This document shows, in pieces, positions 24,627 to 36,890 of a DNA stretch of 64,000 nucleotides (positions within the stretch are counted from its first letter, which is position 1; the number at the start of each line of letters is the position of its first letter). Under the pieces are notes generated by a model. The model ran no database searches and was not told where the DNA came from. It saw nothing but the letters and a program-made list of their open reading frames with translations. A program made the position numbers and the translations under genes. The stretch is taken from contig JAXGGA010003962.1 in the NCBI GenBank assembly GCA_038373865.1, forward strand, positions 30,690 through 94,689. Reading direction: 5' to 3'. This DNA comes from Uloborus plumipes (taxonomy: Eukaryota > Arthropoda > Arachnida > Araneae > Uloboridae).

Positions 24627-27039
24627 CAACTTCCTATTGACAAAAAATGCCCTTTAAAAATAATGTTTTGTACCGGCTGCGGGGGTGACCGTAGGTAGGG
24701 TCACATCCAGGGGCTCCCCGAACTAAATTTTTTTGGAAGAAGGAAATTATCATTTTGCTGAATGAAGTTCCAATTCTACGGAATGATAAAATACAAGCAT
24801 GCACACATGTCGTACATGCATAGCATTTAGTGAGAAAAAACATGAGGCATCTTTTTAAAAAACAATTCTAAAAACTAAAAAGAACAAATATTCTCTATGT
24901 TGCAATATTGTCTTCAAATTGCCGAATCGGCAGCAAAATTTGCCGAATGCGGAAATTATTGGGGGGTCACAGTGACCTCCCATCGGGGCGCTCCTGGTCG
25001 CCATTTATGGCGACAGTAAATTATAAATTTGTTCAAGTATCCAACACAAACATCGTCTTTAAAACACACAAATCGGCTGTAAATTTTTCGGATATGCCTA
25101 AATTAATCAGACATGTGACCCAAATAGAATGAAAAATACTGAAATTACGTTGCTGTGCTGTGTGAGCTGATACAAAATTGTTGATATATTATACTACACC
25201 TGCAAGTGCAAACATGGGCTTTTAGTTCGAAAAAGCCAACTACTTTAATTGAATGCATGAAATTAATTGGCAGATGTTAAATTTAACTAGCGATGCCCAT
25301 TCTCTTTGCTCTGCATTCAGTATTTTGCTATTTCAAAAAATATTGAATTCAGTAAAAATACTGAAAAATCACATGTCTGACTAATTTTTGAAATAAATTT
25401 CACAAAATCACACCGTATCTCACAAACAATGGAGACGAAAGAGAATAGCTTGGTAAATAAATTCCGAAGCTGCATAGCTCGCGTTCGAACCTTTGTTCTC
25501 GGTGCAAGACCCAATCGAAAGCCAGCGTTCGGGTGATATCCAGGAAATGGAGAGGGCCGCGGCGAGCGTTATTTACCTGAATACTAAGCGCCTGAATTAG
25601 TCTGAGAGCACAGAAAATGCAGCGGAGCGCTTAATTTATTGGAGAATTTGAATGCCCGTCAGGAATTAAAAATCAACCGACTGCGCTCGGCTTAGCTGGT
25701 CTGTCAAAGTTCGGCCTCAGAGGGCGGTGGTTGGATTTCGGCAAATCAGCGGTGGGGAGCGGGCGGCGTTCGAATTCAATGCTTGGAAAAAGGAAAGACC
25801 CTTCAAAGGAGAAAATCAGCATTCTTTGGTAGCACTATACCAGACGATTATTTTTCAATGAAGAGACATATAAATAAACAGGAAGTTGAGTCAAGAATAC
25901 AGCAACGAGTCACGAGTTCCTAGCGCACAATCAAAACTTTTCATAAATTTAAAAAAAAAAAAATCGATCCAAAAGGGACCTTTAACCCTTTATGCCCCGA
26001 AGGGACTCGGAAGTCCCGCTTACATTAATTTAGTATTATGAATCGTAAATGGCTGAAATCATGCTGAAACTAAGTACCACTCCTTGTACTTTGCTGAAAG
26101 GCCTACTGATGGTACCTGCGATGGGAAACAGTTTTCTAGGTAAGAGAAGAAACTTTAACAGCGGATTGACAACAATTGATGACTTTTTAATTTGGCACTT
26201 CGTTGGAATGGTCAAAGTTAAAATAATGGTCGCCACTTTTGGTCGCCCCCGCCCCCTTTTTTTTAAGCATATGCATAGCGCCAAAAAGCGAACCGGCTGT
26301 TTCGCAATGAGCTGAACGAAAGGGATAATTATTAAAAAGGGTGGTAGCATAAGAATATTTTCGTAGCGCAGTACTGTTTCAACAAACGAGCAAAAACATG
26401 GTCGCCACTTTTGGTGACTGGGACTCAAGTTTTTGGTTGCCGTTTTCCATGAAATGGTCGCCCCAATGGGTAAAAATCAACTTACAATGACTACGTGAAA
26501 CTATATACTGAAATAGGCTACACAATATTGTAAGCCAACAACAGTTTTTATCTTATCGAGACAGGATGTCTAAGAGAAAAAAAATTCCCAGTACATCAGT
26601 CGTTCCGCTATCTGGCATCACTCTAGAAACGATCAAAGCGTTCATCCGTGTGTTCTGAGAGGGACACAAAAGAAAATTTATCCTCAGCAGTGGAATCGGG
26701 CAACATTTGCGGAGGTTTTTGTTTGAGAGGCAGCAAGAAGTAAAAATTTAATTCGGTAGAAAATCTCAATTATCCGAAATCTTTCTTAAATTTTATTTTT
26801 TGGTAAGAAAACAAATATCACTTCAAGCGTCATCGAAGACAACCATTTTCATTGCAGGAACTTAATTATTTGCATTTCTCTGCCTACCTGTAAATTAAAT
26901 TCCATGAACACTTTAAATATTAACATCAGTCTAGTTCTTCGATTGATGTTAAGTTTGAAAGCGTTCGAATGCGAAAATAAAGTATTACTGTATCAAGTAA
27001 TTGTTTCTTTATTCATGTTTCTAATCAAAGAGAAAAATA
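24627..27039. other. Intergenic stretch, nothing firmly recognised
   Basis: A GC-rich patch at 25530-25770 and a GGTCGCCACTTTTGGT motif at about 26228 and 26400 are the main landmarks. A G/C-rich, GGGGTCAC-bearing block pair at 24680-24740 and 24955-25010 may be ends of another element but could not be matched cleanly. Frames at 26036-26428 minus and 26049-26315 plus overlap each other and show no domain. Confidence 0.45.
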
Positions 27040-27445
27040 ATTAAATTTTTTTTTTAAAAAACTAAAAAATACGCTTTCAGAGTTTATCAAACTTTCAAGC
27101 TTTAAACCAAGATGTATTATAAGTTTACATGCTCTGCTAAAAAATACGTCAACATGTTATCTAGTGTAGCCTTTAGTATTAATAAAAGAATTAAATATAT
27201 TACTATTATATCTGCTAAGAACGTAAATTGTATCTTTTATTCAGAGTTACGTACACACAAACAACTGAAACACTTAAAATACATTAACATGTAATAATAT
27301 AGTTCAGCCTTTAATATTAATAATAGTACTAAATATATTACTTTTACACTTGTAAAGAACGTGAATTTTATCTTTCATTCAGAGTTACATACATACAAAC
27401 AAACAAACCCTCATATGAAACTAATAAAAGCGTATTAAAAAGGTC
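27040..27445. repeat. Unclassified dispersed repeat
   Basis: Contains blocks shared with 11060-11290 and 12385-12540. The motif AAGAACGTRAATTKTATCTT appears twice in tandem order (about 27218 and 27356), each followed by AGAGTTACRTACA. The second copy continues through an ACAT-rich tract to GAAACTAATAAAAGCGTATT, as at 12515-12535. Likely a retroelement 3' region, but no coding sequence supports a class. Confidence 0.5.
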
Positions 27446-27499
27446 AGCGGTCTCTTAACAGCAAATTTTAGCAACTCTTTTTTATCCAGAAAATTACAA

Positions 27500-27621
27500 T
27501 CAAGATTATCCAGGAATTTCTAAGGCAAAAAACGAAGTTCATTATTTCTTTCATTTTACTTTTTGATGAAATACATGCGCGCCACGTGAAAGACAAAATG
27601 GCGGCGTTTCCATGGAATAGC
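27500..27621. mobile_element. Partial copy of the 23.66-kb foldback MITE
   Basis: Only the right half is recognisable: ACTTTTTGATGAAATACATG, CGCCACGTG, AATGGCGGCG and GGAATAGCC correspond in order to the right arm at 23823-23889. The preceding 50 bases resemble its loop. The left arm is missing or too diverged. Confidence 0.55.
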
Positions 27622-27736
27622 CCATAGCAGCGTGGGCTCGCACTTTAAAAACAGAAAGTGATAACGGAAAACGTTTCTGTGGCAGACCACATCAACCAAC
27701 CAAACACACTCTATGCCTAACTTTAACAGTGAGGAT

Positions 27737-27790
27737 GTGTGAGCTTTAGGATGAAGAATCATCCGATAATCTTCATCCTAAAGCTCACAC
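27737..27790. repeat. Perfect 21-bp stem, 12-base loop hairpin
   Basis: Positions 27737-27757 (starting GTGTGAGCTTTAGGATGAAG) are the exact reverse complement of 27770-27790, with a 12-base loop. It lies 3' of a partial MITE and could be a mobile-element terminus or a transcribed hairpin. No mature-miRNA claim is made: arms of 21 perfect pairs are shorter than most animal pre-miRNA stems. Confidence 0.8.
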
Positions 27791-28329
27791 TTCTTGCATT
27801 GAAAAAGGAGCTCCTTGTAGCCCCGAAACACGTGTCTGCAGCATACCTGTATATTTGTGCATCTTTAACGTTGGATTTAAACTTCACATCAATCGCACAA
27901 AGGTATTTATTTTCTTCAGTGAAAATGTGGTGATGTCCAAAATCCTGCTTTATTTATTTTCTCACATATCAATAACGCAATCATATTTCGCCAGAGACCA
28001 TAAAACTTCGCAGATCGGCTTTCCACGATCTCATCCCTTATATGTAGTCATTAGATGATTCAAAACTTGGAGAATTCGGTAGAATTATGAAATCGAAAGA
28101 GGTTGATTAATAGAGAAAACGGAGTGAAACTTATCGAACTCAGATTTATGTTAAAACCATTTTTAATTAAAACGGCAAATCTAAATTGAAGAAGACATAA
28201 AAGGTCAAAATAACAAACTTGCGGAAGGATTGAACTGGAATTTGACTGTAGAGAAAGCCAAAACTTAGCAGTGCTGTTTGGTTGCTTTGAAAAACATACC
28301 GGTTCAGTGGTACTCAAAAGTAGGGACGG

Positions 28330-28501
28330 ATAAAAGGAGGGGTCAATCGCCCCTTCCTTGAGGGACTGTCCACCAGTAAATTTTCGATATTGAACCTCAA
28401 AAATATTAATTTCAGACGAGTTTTAATGATTTTGGGGCTCTCCCCTGGAAATGTTTCAGAATTAAAGTCCGAAACCTATGTAATCAATATTTACCAACCA
28501 G
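28330..28501 (+). repeat. Unclassified repeat split by an hAT insertion
   Basis: Shares ordered blocks with 36430-36600 (CTTCCTT/GAGRGAMT.TCCACCAG, TTTTCGA.ATTGAA, GCTCYCCC.GGAAA, GTAATCAA.ATTT). The sequence resumes at about 29606-29690 after the hAT element at 28502-29597. Non-coding, family unknown. Confidence 0.55.
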
Positions 28502-29597
28502 CAGGGGTGCAGAAAATGTTTTCCCATCCAACTTCTCCCCTAACCCGTGCGAAAATTTCCCCAAAATTTAACGATATATATAAGCTTAGATAAAAATTAA
28601 TTTCGCATCGCAACAGATGTACCACAGTAAAATATATTTCAATTAATTACTAATTTGGAAAATTCTATTAAGTTTAGTTATTTTGTCAGCCGTTATCGAA
28701 ACCAAAGGTAGCCAATTGGTTATCGGATTGGTAGAACTATAAAGTCAACAATTTTTTATTTCATAGTTAAAAAAATATTTTTTCTAAATCCTCGAAAAAA
28801 TTCCCTAGAATGGTTGAGTTCACCAATATCTACATTGTTTAATTCATTTAAGCTTAGTAGCCTTTCAAAAAATGTGCTACCCTTACCCTCTTTAATAGCA
28901 GTGTAGGCTGCTCTACCTACTTCTCATGTTCTTCATTTATTTTCTTTTCCTTAACTATCAAAGCTTTGCTGAAGTTGTAACACCATTTATGAGCATTAGA
29001 TCTCAGATAGTCAATCAAATGGCCTTTAAAATTTCCAACTTTTTGGCTTTGATTTTCCTGAATTAATTGGTTTTCTTCAGGCAAGGAAAATTGACCAAAT
29101 AAACTAGTTTTCAAAACTGCTACCTACATCTTTAGGTATACGTTGATAATTTGAAACACAAGGACTACACTTGATCATCCCTGCTTCTTCAACAAGACAT
29201 GGCATAAGAGCACATATTTCTGTGACCGATTTAATAATTCTTATAAGTTTAAGTTTCGCTTCAAACTCCTCTATCACTAGAGTGATTGGAGAAGGTGATT
29301 CTTGCTCGAAAGGTTTGCTTTGATTTTTTTGTAGAATTTCGCCCACTTTTTCATTTAGAGACGAAATTGCCTGATTTATTGAAAAAAGTTGTAAAAGAAC
29401 CAGTAATGATCCGTGTTTACTAAACTTCTACTGGAAAAGCGGAAAATGATTTGTGAGTCATTTTAAAAAGAAGAAATAACTATAATTTGGAAAAGAGGTT
29501 TCCTAATTCACTTTTCATTTTTTGTAAAAAATTTCCCCAAAAGATCAAAATTTCCCCCGATCTAGGATCGCCGGATCGGACATATTCTGCACCCCTG
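28502..29597. mobile_element. hAT element, TSD CCAACCAG
   Basis: Termini CAGGGGTGCAGAA and TTCTGCACCCCTG are perfect 13-bp inverted repeats, flanked by a perfect 8-bp duplication CCAACCAG (28494-28501 and 29598-29605). It is 1096 bp long and holds decayed minus-strand coding sequence (28917-29346). It is inserted in an older repeat, so it is younger than that repeat. Confidence 0.92.
28917..29346 (-). pseudogene. Decayed transposon ORF in hAT element
   Basis: Two minus-strand frames overlap by a frameshift (29104-29346, then 28917-29114). The first contains IKCSPC, the second GNFKGHLIDYLRSNAH. Cys-x2-Cys followed at a distance by a GNFK.HL...H pattern resembles the BED/TTF-type zinc-binding N-terminal region of hAT-derived transposases; this is a pattern resemblance, not a database match. 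It lies entirely between the terminal repeats of the 28502-29597 element, in keeping with a transposase remnant. No DDE or hATC part is visible, so it is truncated and frameshifted, without predicted function. It might instead be an accessory transposon protein. Confidence 0.45.
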
Positions 29598-29705
29598 CCA
29601 ACCAGTATGCACAGTAAAAAGCAAGTAATAAAAATCGAAGCCCACCCCCCTACCTTGAAAAATTCCTGGATCTGCCCTTGCTCGAAAGTACTCACGGCTC
29701 AAACC

Positions 29706-30730
29706 ATCATCCACTTACCTTTTCACAGGTTTTTGATTTGTGCCTGGTTAGCCCAGATCCATTGCTAGAAAACAAAAATTCAGCCTGGTGGGTGACTGGA
29801 GTCTGCCCATGACATAATGTAAGAATGCACTTACCTTTCCATTCTCCATTGACATCTCTTCAGATGTTCCCCAGTAAACCAAAAACCTATCCAGAGTTAT
29901 GACTGGAGACAATACCGAGGTCATTATAGGAGAATACTCACCATTTGCGGTTCTCGATTTGTGAAAGGGCAGATCATATCTAAAAAACCTAAAACCCGTC
30001 CTGAGTATTACTCAGGACCTGATTACCCCACATGTTGAACAGATTCTGGGGCAGTAGTATCTTTGGGGGGAGGGGCTGTCACCCCAGAATTTTACTCGTT
30101 TTATACCTAATCTATATGATTTGTAAATATTAATTGGTTCAATCATGAATCAATTTTTCAACTATTTGAAGATTTTTTTAATTTGTTATAGTGTAGGCCT
30201 AAAGCCCCATGAATTTTTAATCAGACTGTGGTGTACTGCTGATTTGATGACCGGAAAAGCTGCCAAATCCTTAAGATGGGCAAAAATATATTTTCTAAGT
30301 TCTTAATTTGTGTCTGAAAACAAAACCCATCTTTGGTTGCAGTGCTGACAGATTGATTGTGAAAATACAAAGTTGGGTGCGGTTGAAATAATGAACTGTC
30401 TAATCATAATTTGTGAGTTTGAAAATAAGCTCACCTTAAAAGAGTTCTTCACTTTTGCCTCTGCACATTACATCGGAAGAAACCTGAACTCATCTTGTAT
30501 TTTGATTGCGATGCACATTGGATAACGTTGACCTCTGCAGAAGCCTTAAGATGATAATTAACTCACTTTTTTAGAGCTCTCGATTAGTGACTGCATACCA
30601 CGTCTTGAAAACCACATCCCATCCTGTGTTCTAGTACTTATTGGGTGTTCTAAATTCAACTGTCTAAGCCACTATATATGAGAACTAACTTACCTCCTCA
30701 CGGAGTTTCCAATTTTGTGCCAGCATCTTG
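29706..30730 (-). repeat. Diverged tandem array, units of about 105-135 bp
   Basis: Six diverged units begin (plus strand) with YWCTTACCTTTT/ACTCACC-like sequence at about 29714, 29829, 29936, 30427, 30561 and 30688, usually followed by GGTTTTTGATTTGTG or GAGYTCTCGATTWGTG. Spacing is about 107-115 in the left group and 127-134 in the right group; roughly 400 bases between the groups contain no clear unit. On the minus strand each unit offers a GGTAAGT/GGTGAGT-like 5' splice site. Whether these are exon duplicates or a satellite-like repeat cannot be decided here. Confidence 0.5.
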
Positions 30731-30739
30731 TTTTACATG

Positions 30740-33700
30740 TTTCTACACGTGGTATGTGAAGTAAGCAAGGATTTAATCAAAATCGAATCAAAGCGATATT
30801 AGTGTCATGTGCATTTCTATTTTCGTATTATTTCGGTTTTTTAACACAATTCCACAAAATGAATTCACGACGTAATTCCTTCCTCTTATTTGTATTTACT
30901 TTTTAAGCCTCTTCTGTCACAACCTCCTAGGGAATTCTCTACACTGGAGAACCGTCATAATGGATTATGGAATGAAAATGGTTAGAAGTTGATATGGACC
31001 GTATACTTTTGCGTCATATTTCGAAGATCTAAATTATGATGGCATGCAGCAACCAGCAATACTCAACAGATGCGAAATATAGACTTACGATTCTAACTGA
31101 TGTGTTTTATATTAGTACATACAAAAATTAATGTAATTTTTTATATATATAAATTCGAAGGAAAAAAAACCTCCCGACAAAATATATTTCGCGAATAATA
31201 AGAGTGATAAATGCTCTCTTCGTTTTGAAACATAATCTTTTATGACGTATTTCGTTTCAATGATTATTCTTATCCTACCTATATTTGTCTGTTGATTCTT
31301 TTATGCATTCCATTTAACCTAAACAATCTGAATATTCCAGATCATTCAGTTCAAAATTTAAACAAGAAACATTTTCGGAAAATTCAGACCACTTTTCTTT
31401 GCTTCATGCTGGAAAACCTAGACCAAAGACCAAGGCCAAACAAGGTCTGGTCGGCTTTTGCGAATGTCAGAAGCTGACTTGGGAATAGAAATGCCTCCAG
31501 GAGTTTCTCCCCCCTAACAAAATATCCGCAATTCCTCGCAGCACTCCAAGATAAATTATTCCTACAGGGCCCAACTGTGGAATAAATGTTTACTGGCTTT
31601 CCCTCCTCGAAAGAACAAGGCTCTCGATAAGGAAAAAAGGAAACCCCAGGGAGGTAAGAAAACTGGTTTTAAATCAACACCCCATGCAGCAATGGGGTCT
31701 CTGGAAATGTCTGAGAAAGCAAAAGGCCTGCCAGGAGCACAACGAGCCACCCTGCGAAGTTTGCGCGCAAGTTTTATCGACTATTTCCAACTCTAGAAGC
31801 AAAATAACGAAAAAGAAGAAAAAAAAATCGCATATCCTACTTGGTTTTCCATCAGTTTGCGCTCGCCACCCGGCGCGGGTCTTTTTCGGAAAAGCATGCA
31901 CCATTTTCTTTTTTAGTATTATTATTATTTTCACTCCCTTCTGTACACTTCAACTCCACTCGGCGTTTTCTCCCCTGCCAAAGCGAACAGCTGGCGGAGA
32001 GCGGCAGATTGCGTTACCAATACGGACCCGACAAAAGGGTACGTTCCCAGAATCCCGGCAGAAAAGCCAAGGGGAGGTGGGAAAGAATCGCAGACGATGT
32101 ACTAATACAACAACCCCTATATATATACCCCACACGGAGACAGACGACTCAGACATGTTGAATTCCCATGTTTTTTTGGCCTATCGACAATTCCCGAATG
32201 CGGAGCTGAAGGGAATATTGAGAAACATTTACCACGGAGAAAGTGTTGAAACGCGGGAAAATGCTCGAAATTTATATCATAAGCGACCTCGATTGAAAAA
32301 AAAAAGGGTTTCAAATTAAGAACAATGAAAAAAAAAAAAACCCGAAATTCACTATTTCAAAAATATTAAACCAGCAGGATTCCTGGGAAAATATATAAAA
32401 ACTACAGAGAAGAAATCAACAAATATTCGAAATACGATCGATTTTAGTGTCATTCTACAACCAAATTACTTCTTGAATAAAATTGCATAAAATAAATAAA
32501 GTGATACCGATGGCCCGGAAAAAAATACTTCAAGACCCACCCAGTATGGCACACCAGTTTTAGTTGTTCACCTCTCCCCCCAAAAAGTAGTCAGAATGGA
32601 TCCATTCCAAACTATTCCGATTCCAACATACTCTTCTGTTAATTCGCATAAAAGCAAAAAAGAAAAGACAATTTGTTTCGTACTGTTTTAGAGAATTTTT
32701 GCATTCATTTTTTCCCCTTTTTCTATCTAGTACTGACATAATAGGAGATTTTCCTCCTTAAAATTGATGGAACATAGCTTTTTCAACATCAGACTTTTTT
32801 TGTTTGGTTATTCAGTTAAAAATGTGGACTCATGATTTAAAAAAAAAAAGGATTGCATTTTACATTCTCTCACCCCCCCCCCCCCCCTAACACACCAAGC
32901 CGCGATACATCTTACTAGCTGATATTCCTTTCCAATATGTTCGTACATAAAATAGAACTATCTATGAGAACATTTATAATACTACCATACTTCACCGATG
33001 CATCTATTTGTAGCGAGTGAGCATTTTTTTTTCTGTGAATTTATCTGTATGTTCCAGCGAATATTTTAAAATTAAATAACGTTATTTTTTTCCCTGAAAA
33101 AATATCGTAAACAATCAACTTAAAATTGATACAGACAGAACAGAGGAATCTTTCACTCATAACATGTAAAAAAGCAAAAAAAAAAAAAAAAAATCATATG
33201 TCTAAAACGTCCGTTCTTACAATAAATACTATCCTCTTCACATTTTGACACCACTAATATCACTATCAGACCGTTGCGTTATTAAAATAGAAAATATAGT
33301 GAAAACGATTTTCCTTGGAAGCCCCCTCTACAAATAGTCCCCTCTGCAATTTTCCGACGCAGCGAAGCACCTGACGCCCCTCCCCTTAGGTCGGCGCCTT
33401 TGTGTGGCGTACCTGCCTCCATTCTAATTCCGGAGCAGTGCTGCTAATTTATCACTCTCTTTCTATCAATATCACCCCCAGACTTCCACCCCCTCTAAAG
33501 TATTCAGTATTCATGATATGCCTCACTTGTTTAATAACGCTAATTAAACGTGATAACGATTTTCTTAAAAGCAGAGCCACCATCTTGGAACCGCTTTCCG
33601 AGTTCGTATGCAGTTATAAAAGTGGGACTGAAGTGAAATACTAATGAATAGTAGAGCACCGATTATCCGAACTCTCAGTGAAACAAACTGTCCAATAGTC

Positions 33701-35050
33701 CGAGCTGTGTTAATAACTGCGCGAAATCGGAAGCATTCCTAAAATGCAGAAGGGAAAGGAATTCGGAGTAGGAGGAGGGGGTGGAATTCACGGTAAAACA
33801 AACTGTCAAATTATCAGAGCTCCAGCAAAACGAACAATCCAATAATGGAGCGTATAGGGTGTACAAACCACAGTGAATGAACACCTCGTCATTTTCTTTA
33901 AAAAATAAGTTTCTAAACCATTTTTCTTAGATGAATCAATAGTAGGCACGTCATTCTACACATTTCTAAAAAGAAAACGACTAGAAAATGCTGCGTATGC
34001 CTTATGCCATTTACTGGGTCGGGGCACTTTTCTCCTTTTAATCCCCCAAAAAACCCTGATCCAGAACCATAAAAATGAGCACAATATTTTAAAAATAATT
34101 ACATATATTACCGAAAGTGTATTTACTGTTATGTGACAAATGCTGCAATTTTTAACGATGCTATGAATTTCTGAAAACGAAATTTCGCTTAAGTGTTCAT
34201 TCATTGGTCGGTATACTCTACATCGATTTTATAAGCGAACAATATCGAAAGCATTCCTACAATACATGAGGGGAAAACTTTGGAGACTCAAAGTAAAGAC
34301 AACAAATACTAACGACTGTCTTTCAAACTTTCACAAAACGTCACAAAAGTTTAATTGATTAATACTAAACTAATTCGTAACCAGGACACAACTGCCCTTA
34401 TTTGTTTTCCCAGACTAACTGTTCTCATTTTCTGGAAGCCATGACACGGATGGCCCCATGATTCGCTGGATACGCGGCATAAATGTTTTTATTAAAACAT
34501 CTTATCTTTGTTGAAACAATCGATCTTTTTACCATCAATGTTTTATATGTTTAAAATAATATAAAAATAAGTAATTGAAATAAAAAAGAAAGAGACAAGG
34601 TTATCCGAAAACAAAAATATTCCTGAAAATGAAAATATACTTAATGATGAAAATTCCAGCACTGATTCGTGGATGCAACACCCATTTCTATACAGAAGTT
34701 AACTCTGTTGGGGAAAACTTCTACGCGAAATAGCAGTACAAAATATTAAGACTCAAAATAATTTATACAGAAATAGTTTGCAGTCTGTGTGTGTCCAACT
34801 ACAGCTTAAGGGGTAGTCCAGAAAAGAGCTCAAACTTTTTTCCCATCATTTTGACTTTCTTCTTTCCCTCAGTCAAAACGTGTCAAGCTTGACCCCCCCC
34901 CCCCCCCCAACGTGAAGCTATTTTTCACAGCATAATATAATTAAAATGCATGGTGTCACACTTTAGCAAAATGGACTCCTTCTTACCAACTCTCAATATT
35001 ACGAACCCCTTCCCTTTAAAGAATGATGTCATTTGTGGATAACCCCTAAG
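30740..35050. other. Intergenic stretch, nothing firmly recognised
   Basis: Contains the longest open frame in the window (31684-32319, 211 codons), in a GC-richer patch, but its composition (poly-Lys from A runs, overlapping frames in several registers) and lack of any domain argue against a gene. Poly-C runs at 32873-32887 and 34890-34908, poly-A near 33177. The segment starting AGAGCACCGATTATCCGAA at about 33654 resembles a pogo-type terminus but no partner end was found. Confidence 0.45.
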
Positions 35051-35058
35051 GGCCAAAC

Positions 35059-36382
35059 CAGGGTTGGGTTTTTGACGTCAAAAACCAGTTTTTGACATGA
35101 CACGTCGAAAACCTGTCGAAAACCCGTCGAAAACATGTCAAAAACGTCGAAAACCTGTCAAAAACGTCAAAAACCAGTCGAAAACTCAAATGCAGTGGTT
35201 ATTGAGATTTTTTATAAACATATAAGGTTTCTCATCCTGAAAAATATTAAATAAGATTTATGCATCTTATCAATCAAGTTTAATAAACATTAAATTAATA
35301 AATTTAATGAAAATTATTTCTCATTCTTTTAAACTAACTTGTTTTGCCGTGAAAAAAGTTAAAAATTAAAACTCAAATCCAGCTTTTAAAATAGTTTTGT
35401 TTAAATATTTTTATAACTATCAATTTGTTATCTTATCAATCAAGTTTAATAAAAATTAAATTAATAAACTTAATGAAAATTAGTTCATATTCTTTTAAAT
35501 TAACTTGTTATGGAGTGAAAAAAAGTTAAATATTAAAACTTAAATCCAAATTTTAGAGAGTAGTTTTGTTTAAATGTTTTAATAACTATCAATTAGTTAT
35601 CTTATCAATCAAGTTTAATAAAAATTAAATTAATAAATTTAATGAAAATTAATTTGCATTCTTTTAAATTAACTTGTTATGCAGTGAAAAAAGTTACAAA
35701 TATTAAAACTTACATTCAATTTTTAAAATAGTTTTGTTTAAATGTTTTAATAACTATTAATTAGCTATTTTATCAATCTAAAAATCTTTACATCAAAGTG
35801 ATTTTTTTTTTTATTTTGAGTAAAAGCAAAACGAAATTAATTAGTACTCAGTGTACAAATCTGCTAAATACTTTTGATCAAACTATTTATTTATTTATTT
35901 ATTTATTAAAATTTATTATTTCAAATTAAAATTAAAAAAAAATCACTTGTAAAAATTTATTAAGTATACCCAAGACACACAGCACTTAATGTACCCACTT
36001 CATTTTAAAATAAAAAAATCTGTTACAGTAATTCCTCGAAGCAATAAAGCCACATTCAAAAGCCATATGTTTCATTTTTAAAATGCTAGTTACCATTATT
36101 TACTCCCGAGCCCTTCAATTATGATTAGGATTGCTTATTACACTTTATTTTAATAACCTAAAACTCCAAAAGTTTACTTCAGTGTCTGAAATCAGAAATT
36201 GTCAAATTCATTTGAAAATGTATTTTGATTATCAATATCAAATTTAAACATGTTTTGGATAGAAATTTAGGTTTTTGACACTTATGTCAAAAACCATGTC
36301 AAAAAGTGGTTTTTGACATGACGGTAAAAACCACGGTTAAAACCGGATAAAACCTCCGACTGTCAAAAACTTGCCAACCCTG
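35059..36382. mobile_element. hAT element (GTCAAAAAC family) copy 1, TSD GGCCAAAC
   Basis: Termini CAGGGTTGG and CCAACCCTG with a perfect 8-bp duplication GGCCAAAC (35051-35058, 36383-36390). The left subterminal 130 bp is an array of about ten GTCRAAAAC motifs; the right end has the same motif sparsely. Between about 35267 and 35775 lie three direct units of about 168 bp (CTTATCAATCAAGTTTAATAA at 35267, 35432 and 35601). No coding sequence. The second copy is inverted at 59570-61209. Confidence 0.93.
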
Positions 36383-36429
36383 GGCCAAACCCGTTTAGGA
36401 TATTATGTAAACATATTTCTGAAATCAGA

Positions 36430-36640
36430 GGTTAAGGAGAGATGCAAGGGAGGGGCGAGGAGGAAGATCTCCCTTCCTTTGAGAGAATCTCCACCAGAAA
36501 TTTTTCGACATTGAAGTGCTCCCCCGGAAAGGTTTTAGCATATTGGAGTTGTAAACCTTTGTAATCAAAATTTGCAAATCAGCATACATGGTAAAAGTAA
36601 GTAATCAATATCAATCGCTTTTCAATTGAAAAAAGTTCAG
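36430..36640 (+). repeat. Second copy of the 28.33-kb unclassified repeat
   Basis: Same ordered blocks as 28330-28501 plus 29606-29650 (including GTAAAAGTAAGTAATCAATATCAATCG-like sequence corresponding to the part right of the hAT insertion). This uninterrupted copy shows that the 28502-29597 element is an insertion. Confidence 0.55.
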
Positions 36641-36890
36641 GATTCGCCGTTGTCAGGGGCCAGACAAAGCTAGAACTTGACTGAGGGGGAGGTGGGGAGG
36701 GTCCAAGACTGCACGAACAGAAAATCAGTTGTATTAATCGTTTTTTTTTTTTTTTTTTTTTTGTCGTGTGCCAGCCAGGCTGGCAATTTGGGGTGCGCTG
36801 CTTCACTTTTCCAACTGTGCTGTAATTTGGCGACTTCCACAGTACACGCATGCCATAGGGACCCGTTTATAGGATAGGCAACCTTTCAGA

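Noticed and set aside
31684..32319. Longest open frame in the window (211 codons, +)
   Set aside because: No domain, poly-Lys from an A run, several other frames open over the same GC-richer patch; most likely chance.
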